DNA of 64,000 bases from Juglans regia (Eukaryota > Streptophyta > Magnoliopsida > Fagales > Juglandaceae), in NCBI RefSeq assembly GCF_001411555.2, contig NC_049909.1:4325875-4389874 (forward strand), read 5' to 3'. This document shows, piece after piece, positions 29,511-40,829 of the stretch (its first letter is position 1; each line of letters begins with the position of its first letter). The notes below the pieces were generated by a model. It did no database searches. It was not told where the DNA came from and worked only from the letters and a program-made list of their open reading frames with translations. Position numbers and translations under genes: made by a program.

Positions 29511-30347
29511 TGATGGGAACCAAAGTGGGCCTAGATTTAAAGATCTTTTGCAAGTTCCAGATAGGCCAATTACACGGTCAAGAGCCAAGAAGATCAAGGA
29601 GGCAATGCAATGATTCATGCATTCCACTTGGGGCGAGTTTAGCAAGAGCCCAACATTCAAGATGGGCATGAAGGATGAAGATCCAATTATGACTCATTTG
29701 ATAAGCTATGGAAGAGGGCAACGACAAGACTTAAAAGCTTTGGGTTCTTGAAAGGTTTCAACTTGTTTAATTCATTTAAATGACTTATTTTATTAGTTTA
29801 TAATTATTGAGTTTAATTATAAGAAGGACTTAAGGGGGGCTCTATTCAAAGGCATGTTAGGAAATTTATTATTTTGTTGAACTAGGGTTTCATAAGTACT
29901 GTAGCTGAGTTACTGTAGCCGAGTTACTCTAGCGACATACTGTAGCTGTGGCACTATTCACTCAAGGGTATTTTTGGAAGTTGGGGCTTTATTTTGGCTA
30001 GGGTTTTAATTAGGTTTATGTTTAAATACTCTTTGTTGCCTCATTTTAAGAAGTTTATGAAATTTGATAAATTTATTCATTATGAGTTGAGTTTATCTCT
30101 TCTTTTTCTTGATTGAACTCTTGAACTTATCAAAGGTAAATCACAACCTTTGTGGCGTTCCTCCTTTGTAATTTGGGTTCTTGATACGGGTTATTCAACA
30201 AGTCTAGATTTTAATATAATCTAGGTTCTTGAAACGAGTTCTCATCGGTTCTAGATTCTCTATCCATTAACTTGATTTTGGTTTTCTTGGAGAGTTTTCA
30301 ATCTGATTGTGGGTTCAAGGGATTCTATTTCCCGTGGGTTCATATCA
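29511..30347 (+). repeat. 3' LTR of copy E (837 bp), with polypurine tract just upstream
   Basis: The polypurine tract GAGAAGAGGGGGAA occupies 29497-29510. The LTR starts TGATGGGAACCAAAGTGGGC and ends CCGTGGGTTCATATCA. It shows clear point differences from the 5' LTR (for example the CAATGATTCATGC region), so this is one of the older insertions. Confidence 0.95.
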
Positions 30348-33327
30348 CTCACTCAGGAAAAGTAAACAACTGGTTCATGTTCCACCAAAATTTCAGATTT
30401 TTGGATGGTCGGGAGATCGTATCATCAATCTTAGTCTCGCTAATACTAGCTAGAATTTTCCTGAGAAGTGAGGCATTGTGCTTCAATGCATCTATAGTAT
30501 AGTCGTAACGAGCGTGTACAATATACTCGTCCTCTATCACAGAACCGTCTAGGTTCATAGTTCTCGGGGAATCTGAGGTGCCTCTTACAACTTCTACAAT
30601 TTCGGGTGGAGAATGGTAGTGAAAACTACCACAGTGAGATTTCAAGAAATCTTAACTTGTAAACAATCAACACACCATAGATATTACAACCATATAAAAT
30701 CAAACCACAAATGAATGCATGAACATGTATGTATGACATAGAACTTTGACTTATGTATCATGGACTTTTCTTGTAAAAATGACTTTTTCATCTTTAAAGC
30801 TCTTAACATATGCTCATATCATTTGAGCTAGATTCTTGTTCATATCATAACATATCATATTGAGAACAAGTCTCATCATTCCTTATCCTTTCTTTCATAT
30901 CATGTCATAGCATTTCATGTCATAGAACTCAAATGCCTTATTCATATCATATCATTCACATATATGGATACCTCATGGCTCCCCAAATCATTGTGCATTC
31001 CCTGCTAGTTACTGCATCAACCAATGATTCACTTTGATTAAGGTGACTACATCATAAACATAAACATATTTTTTTATGGCAGTTCACATAATTTGCCTTC
31101 ACCGTAATACGCACCCACTAACTTTAGGTGCAACCTTGCTCTGGTATCCTTTCATAGGAACCATTCGAGATCCGTCGACTATACTTCGTCGACCCAGAGA
31201 TTTCCACTTGACTTTAAACACTCCAGAGTGGACAGAGATTTCCATTAGGACATTTCCTCATCCTAGCATTAGGGGTCATTACAAAACATCATTGACTCTT
31301 TCTTTTTAAAACATGGACCCAAATGCATGAGACATGTAACATGGACTCATGATGAACATTAATCTTGTTTATGCAACATGTAAAAGCTGAATAACATAGC
31401 TCATTCTATAGCATGCTTCCATTAGATCTTACGTCCAAACAAACATGCAAAACCAATATATAAGGCAAATCCGAAACTAATATGTGTCATATTAGAAACT
31501 TAGCTTAATCATACTTCGCAAGATATTGCCTCTCATCACTTCTATCCATAGCCGAAAATAGCGTCATAGAAATACTAGATTTTAGCAACAACTTCATGCA
31601 TAAATACACTAGGGCCAAATATATCATCATGGAATATCATGCTTCAAACCACAATTTCATAAAAATATTCATAGCATCACATAGGCCGAATAATATACAA
31701 TAGCAATTAGTCAAACAAATAATCACACAAGAGTTCAAACAAGTAAACAAAAAAGAGTTCACGTAATATATACAAATAATATCAAAGATAGGTTGGAAGT
31801 TTACCTACAAAAAGTCCAATGATAATATTAGCAAAATCTGAGAATGTAACGGGGTATATTGGAAATCAACTCACCACAACCCTAGATTCCAAAAATGTGA
31901 ATGAGTGTAAGCGTAGTGATATTTTCAAATCTTTTTCTCATGCTAAAAGCCCTAGTTTTTCTTTTTGAGTTAAAACCAAATCTTGCACTACCCTAGATCA
32001 CATGTTCACGTGTTCAAAACATCAAGAACATTTTGGGTTCCATCTTCTTAGAAGAGAAAACCCTAGTCTCTAGAGTGAAAATGGGTGGTTCTGTGAGAAA
32101 AATCCTAAAACCGAAAATGACAAGACGAGTTCTTCCCTTGGTCGTGTGTGCGCATCAAGAAAATAAGTGAAGTGATTGTTACCTCCAAGTGTAGAGCTCC
32201 TACTCAAAAAATTGTGAGTGGTTTCTTGGTATACACTAAAATGGTGGTAAGTGTGATGATGTTTGGCTAGTGAGAAAATGTGGGAAAATAGAAACTATAG
32301 AGAGAGTGAGTGTGGTGGCTGAAATACACTAGGAGAACAAGAAAACTTTCGCAAAAAGGACTCCCCCATTTTCGACTACCTCCTTATATAGTGTCCCTCC
32401 AAACTTTTCACCAATCAACGCATGCAAGACAAGTGGCATCCTCCCCTTTCCCTCAAGATGGGACTTGCATGGGGAAGACCAATGAGGGGGCTTTGGTTGG
32501 TGTTGTCAAAGTGGCCTTCTCTTCCCAAAACTGAAACTCTCTTTGCCTCCATTCTCCATTTTGCCCTTCCACTTATGTTTAGCTTCAAAGCACCAAAAGG
32601 TTAAAAGGTAATTTCCTCAAAACCCTAATCTTCCAAAACACTCTTCTAGTGTGCATGGTTGACAAGTGGTGTGAGGGTGTGTGTGTTCTTGGACTTGCCG
32701 AAAATCCCATGTCACTTGAGGTGACTATTGTGTCATTCCTTAGGTGCCTTTTTCTTTTCTTCCTCTCCCCTTTGTATCCATTAGTCACATGCTTTCCTTT
32801 TTCCTCAAAAAGTCTTCTAGAATATGCTTTTTGTCTTTCCTAGTATGACGCATCTTGGAACTCACAAAACTACTTTTTGTCCTAACTTGCCATGTGTCCA
32901 TGGGAACTTGTGCCTTGCAAAAAGTGGCGCCTACATTCCAAAATCAAAACCCTAGTTTCTCTTTTTGCTTCTTCCACTTTTCACCCAAAGATCTAATGCA
33001 TGGTTGACAAGTGTCAACTTAGCCTTTTTCCAAAAGACCAAAAACTCCATCTAGAAGCCAAGTGGTGCCTCCTCCTTGTTCCATAGCCTAACTTGGGCCT
33101 CCTAAATCAAATACTCTCCATGGGCCTATTCCCTTTAGCCAGGTCCCTCTATTTCCTTTTGAGGGCTAGCAAACCTTATACTAAAAGATCCATATCCCAT
33201 TAAAAAAAATATATAGAAATTAGTCTAATGATCTCTTCCATACTTATTCCAAAATTTCAAAGACACATCATTATCCATGCAAAATGTAAATACGATTCCT
33301 TGTGAAAATTCAGGATGTCACACCTAG

Positions 33328-34351
33328 CCATTCATTGGAATAGTATTAGGACACTTGTCACTTAACGAGTTAAGTGTTATGATTGGATGCAAATCAAGCC
33401 ATTGTGATCATGCCTCCTATGCGAACATTATTTCATCCTACCAAACACTTTTTGACCAACCAAAAGAGGGTTTCAACCCTAGTGAAACCCTAAACCATTG
33501 GATTTCAATTGAAACCCTAAAACAAGCCAAAATTCTAAACCCCTTATGGCCCAGTTTTGATCAAGTGTTTAATCACTTGGATTAATCACTTTCACACGCA
33601 ATTAATCACTCAAATTTTCACTAATGCACCTTTAACCACTCTAGTACATCTTGCTAATCACATTGGGCCAAGAAAACTTAGTTTTGGGCTTGAACCCAAC
33701 TGAAACCCCAAAGTGAAGCCCACGAAATCTCAAAATTTAGCCCATTGGTAAGGCCTATCCTAGGCCCACCGAAAGCCACCACCAAAGGAGGCTTCTTGAG
33801 GAAAGTTCTTCACCCACCCAAGGCCTAGACAAGGTCTGACACCACCACTCATTTCAGCCCTGAACAATCCTTTGATGTAAGACATAAAGGCTACAAGATC
33901 ATAGCCATCCACTTAGCTAGAAACTTTATGCTACTAATAGTGGCTGTGCAACACTTTGTCCCACCATATTTGGCTGCCAACCTCCCATCTAGAAGTCATT
34001 CAGCCACCCATATCAGCCCTACACCTTGTATATGTCATCCCTTGCCTCCCACACTTCAAAATTTGTATTCACAATCATTTTTCTAGAGAGAACCTGAAAG
34101 AGAGTCTTCAGACAGTTTTCCTAGCTATTCTTGCTCGATTTTTTCAAAGCCTTTCAAATCAATTCTCACAAAACTCCCTTCATATAATTTGTTTCTAATT
34201 GAGTCTAACTTCTATTGATATATTTTGTGTAATTTTTCATTGAGTTTTGTTTAGTTAGAAGTTAGTTTCAAAGGTCATAGTGGGTGACAGTCTGAATGTT
34301 TGTGTGAAACTTTGATATTTTGATGAAGCTGTTGGTGGAATCTTGGGTAGA
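33328..34351. other. Unclassified sequence left of solo LTR G
   Basis: No convincing coding region. The composition, with repeated GAAACCCTAAACC-like and GGCCCA-rich stretches, looks like LTR or leader DNA of another element. Together with 35919-37445 it formed a continuous sequence before the G insertion. Confidence 0.4.
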
Positions 34352-34356
34352 CCTTT

Positions 34357-35913
34357 TGATATGAACCCGCGGGAAAGGAATCCCTTGAACCCACAGTCAA
34401 TTTGAAAACTTCCCAAGAAAGCCAAAATCAAGTCAAAGGATGGAGAACCTAGACCCGATGAGAACTTGTTTCAAGAACCTAGATTATATTAAAATCTAGA
34501 CCCGTTGAAGAACCCGTCTCAAGAACCCAGATTACAAAGGAGGAACGCCACAAAAGTTGTGATTTACCTTTGATAAGTTCAAAAGTTCAATTAAGAACAA
34601 GAGGAGTAAAACTCAACTCACAATGAATAAATTCATCAAATTTCATAAACTTCATAATCTGATTAAAATGAGGCTACATAGACTATTTAAAGGAAAACCT
34701 AATGAAACCCTAGCCAAAATAAACCCCCATCTTCCAAAAGTACCCCTGGATGAACAGTGCCGCGGCTACAGTGCCGAGCTACAGTAACTCGGCTACAGTA
34801 ACTGATGGGAACCATGATGGGCCTAGTCTTAAAGATCACGGAGACAATGCAAGGATTGATGCAATCCACTTGGGACGAGTTTAGCAAGAGCTCAACATTC
34901 AAGATGAGGCTTGAAGGATGAAGATCCAATTTTGATTCATTTGATCAGCTATGGAAGATGGCAACAACAAGACTTAAAGGCTTTGGGCTCTTGAAGGGTT
35001 TCAACTTATTTAATTCATTTAAAGTACTTATTTTATTTGTTTAGAATAATTGAGTTTATTATGGGAAGCACTTAAGGGAGCTTATGCAAGGGCATGTTGG
35101 GAAAGTTATTATTTTATTGAACTAGGGTTAGGGTTACTGTAGCCGAGTTACTGTAGCTCGGCACTGTAGCCGCGGCACTGTTCATCCAGGGGTACTTTTG
35201 GAAGATGGGGGTTTATTTTGGCTAGGGTTTCATTAGGTTTTCCTTTAAATACTCTATGTAGCCTCATTCTAATCAGATTATGAAGTTTATGAAATTTGAT
35301 GAATTTATTCATTGTGAGTTGAGTTTTACTCCTCTTGTTCTTAATTGAACTTTTGAACTTATCAAAGGTAAATCACAACCTTTGTGGCGTTCCTCCTTTG
35401 TAATCTGGGTTCTTGAGACGGGTTCTTCAACGGGTCTAGATTTTAATATAATCTAGGTTCTTGAAACAAGTTCTCATCGGGTCTAGGTTCTCCATCCTTT
35501 GACTTGATTTTGGCTTTCTTGGGAAGTTTTCAAATTGACTGTGGGTTCAAGGGATTCCTTTCCCGCGGGTTCATATCAGTAACCCTAACCCTAGTTCAAT
35601 AAAATAATAACTTTCCCAACATGCCCTTGCATAAGCTCCCTTAAGTGCTTCCCATAATAAACTCAATTATTCTAAACAAATAAAATAAGTACTTTAAATG
35701 AATTAAATAAGTTGAAACCCTTCAAGAGCCCAAAGCCTTTAAGTCTTGTTGTTGCCATCTTCCATAGCTGATCAAATGAATCAAAATTGGATCTTCATCC
35801 TTCAAGCCTCATCTTGAATGTTGAGCTCTTGCTAAACTCGTCCCAAGTGGATTGCATCAATCCTTGCATTGTCTCCGTGATCTTTAAGACTAGGCCCATC
35901 ATGGTTCCCATCA
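34357..35913 (-). mobile_element. Solo LTR G of family 1, split by solo LTR H; CCTTT target duplication
   Basis: A minus-strand LTR made of 35913-35579 and 34802-34357, flanked by CCTTT at 34352-34356 and 35914-35918. No internal element sequence is present on either side, so it is a solo LTR formed by LTR-LTR recombination. It lacks the block containing CAACTTCCAGATGGGCC found in copies C and D. Confidence 0.93.
34803..35578 (+). mobile_element. Solo LTR H of family 1, nested in solo LTR G; GTAAC target duplication
   Basis: A 776-bp LTR, TGATGGGAACCATGATGGGC to CGCGGGTTCATATCA, flanked by GTAAC at 34798-34802 and 35579-35583. It is in opposite orientation to G and carries the same roughly 33-bp internal deletion as G (AAAGATCACGGAGAC junction). 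Confidence 0.94.
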
Positions 35914-35918
35914 CCTTT

Positions 35919-37445
35919 CTATGGTGAAGATTTAACATGTTAGTGTGAAAGTTTGGTTTAGAATTTTTTCATGTTAATTCCTTTTATAAAGAGTTTTGCA
36001 TGATTTTAGAAAGTTAGAAACTGAAAGTATCAAAATAGTTTTTGTTTTGGGAAACTTGTAATCTTTTATTGTAGAAACATGGTCCTATGGTCTTGATATT
36101 TACATATGTTCTTAGGACTTTTATCTATGTGTTAAGAATTCATTTTTGGAGAATATTGATTTTGATCTTGATGGAATAAAGTTTTATGCATGCAAAGGTT
36201 CGGTTAGGACACAAACTTGACGCTCACAAGTATACTTTGTGTTTTCATGAATTTTTACCATGTGATCCTAGGTTTAATGCTTAGATCAAGTTTAGAACTT
36301 GAATATGATGTATATGATTTTATTTCTTGAATGCTTATTTCAAGAGAAATTCAGATTTGGTGGTTTAATCTAAGTCAAGAGCATGTGATACTCGGTTGTA
36401 GACTTAATGAGCATGCCGATGGTTTGAAGGTATTTTTGTGATTTTTGATTTTTTTTTTCAATCATGTTATCAGTTAGATTTGATTTAAGTTAAGAGTGTG
36501 TATGTGAACTTTTGGAGTCCTTGGAGTTGATTTGAAAAGTGTTAGACTTAGAACATCAAGGATTTGTTCAATTTGACCAAAACTTAAATGTTTTGGCATG
36601 TTTATTGATATAAGGAGTTTATGCTTTTTTGTGGTATGAATTCTTCGTTGCCTTATAATGATTTTAAAATATAGGATGTGATTTTTAAGAGTTGCATAAA
36701 TCGGTTTAAGCATGAAAGTTGAAGTTTGGATGAATTGCAACAAAAATCAAGAGTTTGGCATTTTATGTGAATCAACCTAAGCATAGTTCTTATGGTTCAC
36801 TTCAGTTTTAGATTTTTCTAATTATATATTTGGATTTCGGATAAATTTTACGTAAGAAATGTAAATCCTGATAAGATTTGGAGTTAGTATGCAAACTCCT
36901 TATTTTAAGGGCAAAATGGTCATTTCTCACAAGTAAAGGGGTAAATGGCAATTTTGCCATAAGTCAATGAATTTTATGTTTCTAAGTATATAGTGAGAAT
37001 TTTCTAAACCTTAAAAATATCTCCTTTCAGTTCATGTTAATTCCCATAACTTTTTCGCCACACTTAATCACTGTAAGTTAACCTCTAACTTACTTTCAGG
37101 ATATTTATGTATGTGTGTGTAGTGGTAAGAAACTATCATTCATGTTTGTTATGCTTATTATAAATGATATGCCATGCCATGATTTACTTTAAAGTACATT
37201 TTTATCTGTTAAACTTTATGGCATGACACGCCATGTTTATCTATTACACATTATGTTATGTTATATTTATTTGTTACACATCATGCCATGCCATGTCATT
37301 AGTTACATGTACATGTCACATCATATTAGGCCATATCATTTTTACTATACATGTTTATCTGTTGCACATCATGCTTACATATCATGAGTCACACGAGTTC
37401 ATCATAAAATATTTTCCAAGTTAGTCATGAATTGGCTACTCATGA
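35919..37445. other. Unclassified AT-rich sequence right of solo LTR G
   Basis: No domain was recognised and frames are short. At 37150-37400 there are many ATGCCATG and CATATCAT-like motifs resembling those in repeat X and in LTRs of plant gypsy elements. Probably old LTR or leader sequence. Confidence 0.4.
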
Positions 37446-37640
37446 CGGAATCATTCTGATTGTTAAAATACCTTCAATAAAATACTTATGGTGGGCGTAA
37501 TCATTCTAATTGTCAGAGTATTTTCATTTTTAAAACTAGTACAAGGTACTCCAAGTAGAATCATTCTGATTGTTAGGGTACCTCTATTTAAAATTTAAAT
37601 ACTCTTGGCAAATATCGTTATGGTTGTTTGAGTATATTTC
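37446..37640 (+). repeat. Degenerate ~60-bp direct repeats with AATCATTCTGATTGTTA core
   Basis: The core occurs at about 37447, 37500 and 37560, each followed by GGGTAC- or AAATACC-like sequence. A weaker fourth copy lies near 37612. The repeats end just before the RT fragment. Confidence 0.7.
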
Positions 37641-37649
37641 TGACGAAAT

Positions 37650-37962
37650 ACTTTGGGCAGCCCATTATCCGAAGTGGTTGTTCAACGTAGTGCTCGTAAA
37701 GAAGCCGAGCAGTAAATGGAGAATGTGCATCGATTTCACCGACCTCAACAAAGCCTGCCTGAAGGACAGCTTCCCGCTTCCTCGCATTGATCTGATTGTC
37801 AACTCCATGGTGGGCCACCGTATGCTCAGCTTTATGGATGCCTACTCTAGGTATAACTAAATTCACATGAACCTCGAAGACGAAGAAAAGACTTCGTTCA
37901 TCACTAACCGAGGCTTATATTGTTACACGATGATGCCTTTCGGGCTTAAGAATGCGCGGGAC
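37650..37962 (+). pseudogene. Gypsy reverse transcriptase fragment, Tat-like lineage
   Basis: Encodes HYPKWLFNVVLVKKPSSKWR, then MCIDFTDLNKACLKDSFPLP, SFMDAYSRYN, a stop at 37858-37860, and EDEEKTSFITNRGLYCYTMM followed by PFGLKNA. These are RT blocks 1-4 up to the region before the catalytic Tyr/Phe-x-Asp-Asp motif, where it ends abruptly at about 37962. Wording such as DFTDLNKACPKD is typical of Tat/Ogre/Retand elements. It is a fragment with no flanking domains of the same element. Confidence 0.8.
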
Positions 37963-38640
37963 CTACCATTTCATCCTCGAAATCGGCACTGTGATCATCA
38001 ACCAAAATGTAATAGGCAGGGTTGGGATTTTTACCTCTCCTACTCGCAACTGTCAAGTCTTCAGATGACGATGACAGGGTTGGTACTTCGTTTGCTCCTT
38101 CTATTACTGAATCTTGTGAAACGTAGAATATTGCGTCCAAATCCTAATCATAGTACATGTTCACTCTCATTTCATTTAGATTATGATGTATTGCTAGCTC
38201 AGTGTCCTCAATGCGTTGCTCCTCCTCGCGGATTTGAATTCAATCCATAGAGGTGTCTAATGTCTCAAACGAGGTATACCTATTTGCACGGGCTTCTGCA
38301 GCACTGCTCATTTCAGCTTCTTGGTTTAATCCAAGTAAACGTGACCTTCCAGCCTCTTTCCATATTAACAGGTTTCGTGGGGGTTGTCTTTCCTCATGTG
38401 GTATTGCTCTTCGCAAGAAAATATTCCCCTGAGAATCTGCATCCATAATGCGAGTGCGATGGTGCTCGAACTTCTCCAATTGTCGCTAGTGTACAGCCAT
38501 CATATGGTCTCATCTCTCACATCGATTTCTGCGACTGCATTCATGTCTTTCTCTAACTCGAGCTACTAACGCAATAGACATACGTGGGGTCTTCCTAGGT
38601 CGGGCTATTCCCTGTTCCAAGGGTATGGTAGGTGCATATA
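37963..38640 (-). other. Unrecognised former coding region
   Basis: Minus-strand frames at 38479-38240 and 38140-37946 read like real protein (for example EKFEHHRTRIMDADSQGNIF and VPTLSSSSEDLTVASRRG) and adjoin one another with a frameshift or stops between. An acidic Ser-rich stretch is followed by YYILVDDHSADFEDE. I do not recognise the family. It may be Gag or another non-enzymatic part of a retrotransposon, or a captured gene piece. Confidence 0.3.
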
Positions 38641-38769
38641 ATGTCACTATATTTAAACTAACAACAGTGAACATACAAGAATTCATATCAACAAATCAAA
38701 CATACACTCCAAAAAACACATGCATTTCATCAAATGTTTTGTTCTAAGATACAAACAAGTGAGGGTATT

Positions 38770-39540
38770 TATTCCTCATTGAATCTTCTTTTTCCCAAGT
38801 CGCTTCTTGAAAATCTGGGTTAGTCCAGAGTACTTTCACTAAGGGTATTGTCCGATTCCTTAGCTCTTGCTCCTTATGATCAACAATTTGTACTGGTCAT
38901 TCTTCATATGACAGATTTGGCCGAATTTGTACACTACTGGGTTCCATTATCACTGATCGTCTTTCTCCGAAGCTTTTCTTCAAAGTTAACACATGAAACA
39001 CATCATGTATTCCTTGCATCTCAGCTGGTAAGTCCAATCGATAGGCTACAGAACCCACTCTTTATACTACTTCAAAGGGTCCCACATATCAGGGACTTAA
39101 CTTTCCCTTCTTGCCAAATCATATGACTCCTTTCATGGGCGATACCTTGATGTGTACCCAATCTCCTACTGCAAACAATAGACTTATTTGTCGCTTATTG
39201 TCATAACTCTGTTGTCGATTCTGGGCTGCTTTCATCCTTGTTTGGATCAAGTTTACTTGTTTCCACTTCATCCCAATATAGTGGGGATCTGCACTTCCTT
39301 CCATATAATGCCACGTAAGGTGTCATCTGTATCATGGCCTGAAAACTTTTATTGTAGGTGAAACTCCACTAACTGTAGGTGACCTTCCCAATCACCAGTT
39401 AGATCCAGTATGCATGATCGCAGCATTGTCCTCGATCTTTCCATTAGTCTGTGGATGATATGCACTACTAAACCTTAGTTGTGTGCCCATCATCTTTTGC
39501 AAACTCTGCCAAAAGCGTAAAGTAAAGCGCTTATCTCAGT
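38770..39540 (-). pseudogene. Chromovirus (Del/Tekay-like) integrase C-terminus and chromodomain
   Basis: Read on the minus strand through several frame breaks: [20 protein letters not shown] (late integrase core), the region for MTPYVALYGRKCRSPLYW, MKAAQNRQQSYDNKRQISLL with FAVGDWVHIKVSPMKGV (integrase C-terminal domain), and near 38770-38880 the chromodomain end with VLWTNPDFQEATWEKE and RNKYPHLF. Chromodomain-bearing gypsy elements are standard in plants. Stops and frameshifts make it a pseudogene. It joins unrelated DNA on both sides. Confidence 0.8.
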
Positions 39541-39925
39541 TCGACAATATTTGGAGTATAACTTTTGCTAGAGAACTCCAATAAGGGCAATCTCAATGTC
39601 GACAGAAAGCTAGGAGAAAACCCTACAACTTTCGTGTTGAAGACTTTTCCAAAACCGAACATCTTAAGGGAGAAAAGAGAGCGTCAAGTGAGAGGTGGAA
39701 AAATTGCCGAGTTGAGAATCATGTTTTGGGAAATAAGGGAGAGGGTTTTGAGGAAGGAAGAAAAGTAGAGAAATTTGGAGGATGACCAGAGCCTAGTGAA
39801 AAATTTTTTTGACCATTGGAGAGGAATTCAAAGCTTGGAAAAGGAAGAAGGAGACGGAGGCTGAATTGGAGTTTGTAGACGATTGAGATTCTCAATCTAC
39901 AAAAAGTTTCCTTCTTAACTCTTTC

Positions 39926-40687
39926 ATCTTCTCTTTGTACAATTTTTATTATGAATTCCAGAGTTATTGTGGTTTGTTTTGATTCTATTATGAGTTAATT
40001 TATATTGCCAAGGCTACGATGTAGCCTCTCCATGAAAATTTTGAATCTTATTTCTATGTGATCATATTTTGATCATTCATTTTGAGTATACAACATTGAG
40101 TTTAATGTGTACAATTATCTCACCAATAGTTGAGTGATTTGTTGTACATGTTAATTCGAGAGATGATGCATGTAGTTTAGTTTCGCACGATATATGTCAA
40201 GAATTGAGCGGAAAACAGGACAGTGCCAACGTGATTTATGCAACTTTTATGTGAAATATTATTAATTTTAGTGTGCTCAAATGCTTTTCAATTTCCATAG
40301 ACATATTGTGGGTTATCGTAAGTTGGGTAATTCTAATTGTACTCGAGAGAGGGCCTTAGAAAAGTTAAAATATTTCACCGTCAAATAGGATGATAATTGA
40401 TTGATTGTGGCTAGGACTTGGGATCAAATTAGTTAGGTGAGTCAGATGCCTTAGCGTTTTCTTTTTGGGTGGAATCTTTTGCTTTTTAAGAGTTTGGTAA
40501 AGTCTTCATTTGTTGATTTAATTTCATTTTTTCTTTTAATTCAAAATCTACCAATTTTCTTAATTTTTAAATAAGTTAGAATTAGAACAATTTCAAAAGT
40601 TAATAGGTAAATAGTCCTCGTGGGTTCGACATCCTTCTTTATCACTATATTACTTGTTACGATTTCGTACACTTACGGTATTCCACA
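39926..40687 (+). repeat. 5' LTR (right part) of the Athila-type element
   Basis: The stretch from CATCTTCTCTTTGTACAA to TATTCCACA recurs, with a deletion, at 45978-46659. Upstream sequence to about 39560 looks like the same LTR but has no second copy in the window to prove it. Confidence 0.75.
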
Positions 40688-40696
40688 TTAAGTTTT

Positions 40697-40713
40697 TGGC
40701 GCCATTGCCGGGG
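40697..40713 (+). other. Primer binding site, Asp-tRNA type
   Basis: TGGCGCCATTGCCGGGG starts 9 bases after the LTR end. Athila/Tat elements commonly use TGGCGCCGTTGCCGGGG, complementary to tRNA-Asp; there is one mismatch here. Confidence 0.8.
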
Positions 40714-40829
40714 ATTATTTATTTTCTATTACTTATACCAACTAGTTATAGGTTAATTTGATTTTTCTTTATCTTAGTCTTAATTTTTAATTTGTTTTTC
40801 TTTTTCTTTTCAGGTTTCCTGAGTTGTGC

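Larger units (their letters stand above)
26345..29613 (+). pseudogene. RT stub, RNase H tail and integrase fragments of copy E, split by a LINE
   Basis: The part at 26345-26756 holds the RT stub and RNase H tail (CIDTFPHVFNYTQYM, VVDALPRRY). The LINE lies at 26757-28721. The frame resumes at 28722 with NDDDFASVYGVCDKAS, a degenerate integrase N-terminus and seven LHERLWEYHLPFI-like units (28905-29240), including MFHEHLWEYCLSFIEFTYN. A CAA-to-TAA stop at 29365-29367 precedes the C-terminus, which ends in RAKKIKEAMQ within the 3' LTR. Confidence 0.83.
23649..30347 (+). mobile_element. Family 1 element, copy E, with nested LINE; CTCAC target duplication
   Basis: LTRs are 23649-24484 and 29511-30347, flanked by CTCAC at 23644-23648 and 30348-30352. 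The LTRs are a longer, diverged subfamily (836-837 bp). The internal ORFs are decayed and are split by a 5'-truncated LINE at 26757-28721. It is inserted in repeat X copy 2. Confidence 0.95.
23124..33322 (-). mobile_element. Repeat X, copy 2 (about 3.5 kb net), interrupted by copy E; CCTAG target duplication
   Basis: On the minus strand it starts TGTGACATCCTGAATTTTC at 33322 and ends GGGGGCGTCGCA at 23124. CCTAG lies outside both ends (23119-23123 and 33323-33327), as expected of an LTR-type insertion. Net sequence is 33322-30353 plus 23648-23124, the gap being copy E. No open frame with a known domain was found. TG...CA ends, a 5-bp duplication and no internal coding fit a giant solo LTR of a gypsy-type element, or a large non-coding derivative. 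Confidence 0.72.
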
